From Hyphomonadaceae bacterium UBA7672 (lineage in GTDB: Bacteria > Pseudomonadota > Alphaproteobacteria > Caulobacterales > Hyphomonadaceae), in contig DLHI01000001.1 in the NCBI GenBank assembly GCA_002483135.1, forward strand, positions 80,783 to 144,782: DNA of 64,000 bases, written 5' to 3'. Numbering within the stretch: the stretch's first letter is position 1; the number at the start of each line of letters is the position of its first letter. Positions 62,390 through 64,000 of the stretch are shown here, in pieces. The notes below the pieces were generated by a model. It made no database searches. It saw nothing but the letters and a program-made list of their open reading frames with translations, and was not told the DNA's origin. Both the position numbers and the translations under genes were made by a program.

Positions 62390-64000
62390 CTACTGGATAT
62401 CCCAGCTGAACCGCACGCCGATCGCGCGAGGCGGCGCGATGGTGGTGTAGTAGGAGCGCACGCTGGCGCCGCTGACGATCTGGTTGTTCAGGCTCGTACC
62501 GACCACGCCGGTTTCAGCGAACTCGTCGAACAGGTTGTTGACGAACAGCGCCGCCTTGTAGTCGCCGGAGTCGTAGACCACCGATGCATTGGCGATGCCG
62601 TACGCATCAAGCGTGAGGCCCGAGCCGCGGCCGCCGGTGCGGGACAGGACGTCATCCTGCCAAGCGTAGCCGAAGTTCCAGAACAGGTCGCCGGACATGA
62701 ACGGCTGCTCGTACGTGGCGAAAACCGAGAACTGGTTCTCTGGCGAGCCCGGCAGACGATCGCCCGCCTGGCCATCCTCGAAGGCGGGTGCGAAACCGCC
62801 GCCAGGCAGGATGGTGCGGATGAGGTCAGGCACGCCGGCGGTCAGTTCGGCCTGCGTGAAGCTGTAGTTGCCGCGCATGCTGAACTGGTCGGTAATCCGC
62901 CAGTCGGCGGAGACCTCGAAGCCTTTCGACTCGGCGCCTTCGGCGTTGACCGTGATCGGCTGAGAACCGCTGACAGTCGCCGATTGAAGTTGCGGATCGG
63001 TCCACTCGATGAAGTAGATTGCGCCGTTGAGTATCAGGTCGCCGTTGAGCAGCGTCGACTTGACGCCAATCTCGTAGTTGTTCGTCTTGTCGGCGGTGTA
63101 CTGGCGCTCGTCGCGAACGGAGAAGTCGTTCGGGCCAGTGCCGTATTGCTGACCAGGCGCGAGTGCGCAGACCGTCTGCGGGGCGAGCGGATCGTAGGGC
63201 TCCGGGCACTGGCCGAGGCCGTTGGAGTTGCCGATCCGGTAGCCCTGGCTCGCCGTGCCATAGACGAGCAGGTCCGGGCTGAGTGTCCAGGCAAGGTTGA
63301 CCTTGCCGAGCACGCCGTCGTCTTTCTGCCCGGCATCAGGATCGAAAGGCTGGTTGCCGATTTCATCCAGTGTCGGCGCGACGAAGGAGGGATCGAACAG
63401 CGGGAAATCGACCGCCGTATACTCCTTCAGGTCGTACTTGTACGCGCGCGCGCCGACGGTCAGCGTGAGGCTGTCGGTGATGTCGTAGCCGACCTCGCCA
63501 TAGATGGCCTGTTCGACCAGCTTGATGCGCGAACGCGAGAAGTATTCGAGATCGTCGGGACGGTTGAAGCCTGCGAAGGCGGCATAGCCCGGCGTGTATT
63601 CTGCCGAGTACCCGACCGACTCGGACTCGTTATAGAAAGCGCCGACGATCCATTGCAGCGGACCTTCTGTCGTCGAGACCAGGCGGACTTCCTCGTTGAA
63701 GCGTTCTTCCTCCCCCAGTTCGTGCGTGTAGGCGGCGAAGGTCGGGAAGGCTTCGTAGCTGTATTCGAGCGAGATCAGCAGGTCGGTCTGGTCACGCTGG
63801 CCATCGTCGGAGTACTTGCTGAAGCCTGTCGCAGACGTCAGTTCGGCAAAGCCGAGGTCAGCCGTGACTTCCAGCGCCAGAAGTTCGTTCTTGATCTTGT
63901 TCGGCTCTAGCACGCGCTTGGTATTCACGTACTGGCCAACGTTAAGGACGCCGCGATCGCTGGAGCGCGCTTGGTATTCACGTTGGCCAGTACGTGAATA
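62390..64000 (-). CDS. TonB-dependent receptor, N-terminal part missing
   Basis: 536 codons remain, open through the right edge. Barrel with strands and periplasmic turns typical of TonB receptors, ending PRAIGVRFSWDIQ; the motif IPFDP-like and DKTNNYEIGVKSTLLNGDL (a common TBDR barrel stretch) is present. Plug domain and signal peptide lie outside the window. The substrate is unknown; the gene is convergent with the PD-x-x-GVW protein. The first about 20 codons overlap the repeats at 63913-64000, so the end may be an assembly artefact. Confidence 0.88.
   Translation of the reverse strand, partial: YSRTGQREYQARSSDRGVLNVGQYVNTKRVLEPNKIKNELLALEVTADLGFAELTSATGFSKYSDDGQRDQTDLLISLEYSYEAFPTFAAYTHELGEEERFNEEVRLVSTTEGPLQWIVGAFYNESESVGYSAEYTPGYAAFAGFNRPDDLEYFSRSRIKLVEQAIYGEVGYDITDSLTLTVGARAYKYDLKEYTAVDFPLFDPSFVAPTLDEIGNQPFDPDAGQKDDGVLGKVNLAWTLSPDLLVYGTASQGYRIGNSNGLGQCPEPYDPLAPQTVCALAPGQQYGTGPNDFSVRDERQYTADKTNNYEIGVKSTLLNGDLILNGAIYFIEWTDPQLQSATVSGSQPITVNAEGAESKGFEVSADWRITDQFSMRGNYSFTQAELTAGVPDLIRTILPGGGFAPAFEDGQAGDRLPGSPENQFSVFATYEQPFMSGDLFWNFGYAWQDDVLSRTGGRGSGLTLDAYGIANASVVYDSGDYKAALFVNNLFDEFAETGVVGTSLNNQIVSGASVRSYYTTIAPPRAIGVRFSWDIQ
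63913..64000. repeat. Direct and inverted repeats at window end
   Basis: An 18-base segment (CGCGCTTGGTATTCACGT) occurs at 63913-63930 and 63966-63983. The 21 bases at 63922-63942 are exactly the reverse complement of the last 21 bases, 63980-64000. This looks like a hairpin end of an assembly contig rather than a natural element. Confidence 0.65.

Noticed and set aside
62243..63910. 555-codon plus-strand frame opposite the TonB receptor
   Set aside because: No family features; the minus strand encodes a clear receptor barrel.

Overview
The window is GC-rich, densely coded DNA from a Gram-negative bacterium, most likely an alphaproteobacterium near the Caulobacterales/Hyphomonadaceae. The grounds are the aa3-type cytochrome oxidase subunit IV-like protein, the split transhydrogenase alpha subunit, a TipN-like polar coiled-coil protein, large TonB-dependent receptors and many short secreted or lipid-anchored proteins. 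The family assignment is inference; there is no rRNA, tRNA, phage, insertion sequence or CRISPR array in the window.

Layout. 0-5 kb: small unlinked genes (lipoprotein, EF-hand protein, Tudor-like DUF2945 protein, GFA-type protein), a Rieske oxygenase and two dispersed palindromic repeats. 5-12.2 kb: a Tat-exported dienelactone hydrolase-like protein, then a sulfate ABC transporter operon (binding protein, CysT, CysW, CysA) headed by an Rrf2-family regulator and divergent from an alginate-export-type porin; a dyad sits inside the regulator's own promoter. 12-24 kb: an HPt protein, a low-complexity secreted protein, a TipN-like protein, a TonB receptor and an RND efflux pair. 24-42 kb: an accessory, largely periplasmic oxidative region with an AraC regulator, secreted proteins of a PD-x-x-GVW family, a class C beta-lactamase-like hydrolase, a class II cytochrome c lipoprotein with two related membrane proteins, an SDR, a DUF6152 protein, two lipid-anchored PQQ/cytochrome c quinohaemoproteins, an acyl-CoA ligase and an alpha/beta hydrolase. 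42.5-46.7 kb: an oxidase subunit IV-like gene and a tightly coupled NAD(P) transhydrogenase operon with two extra genes inserted between its subunits. 47-57.6 kb: DoxX, a Tat-exported PLP aminotransferase-like lipoprotein, DinB, a methyltransferase, recQ, rimO and two GIN-domain (DUF2807) lipoproteins. 57.6-64 kb: a wrecked regulator gene, PPK2, a SnoaL-like protein, rpsD, a third PD-x-x-GVW protein and a TonB receptor cut by the window edge.

How it may work together. The 25-42 kb region looks like periplasmic oxidation of an alcohol or similar substrate by quinohaemoproteins feeding cytochrome c, followed by cytoplasmic CoA activation and hydrolysis; uptake could use the TonB receptors. The substrate cannot be read from the sequence. 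The strongest candidates for something undescribed are the class II cytochrome/DUF6644-like membrane module, the two extra genes inside the pnt operon, the Tat/lipobox aminotransferase-like protein, and the PD-x-x-GVW family repeated three times beside quinohaemoproteins.
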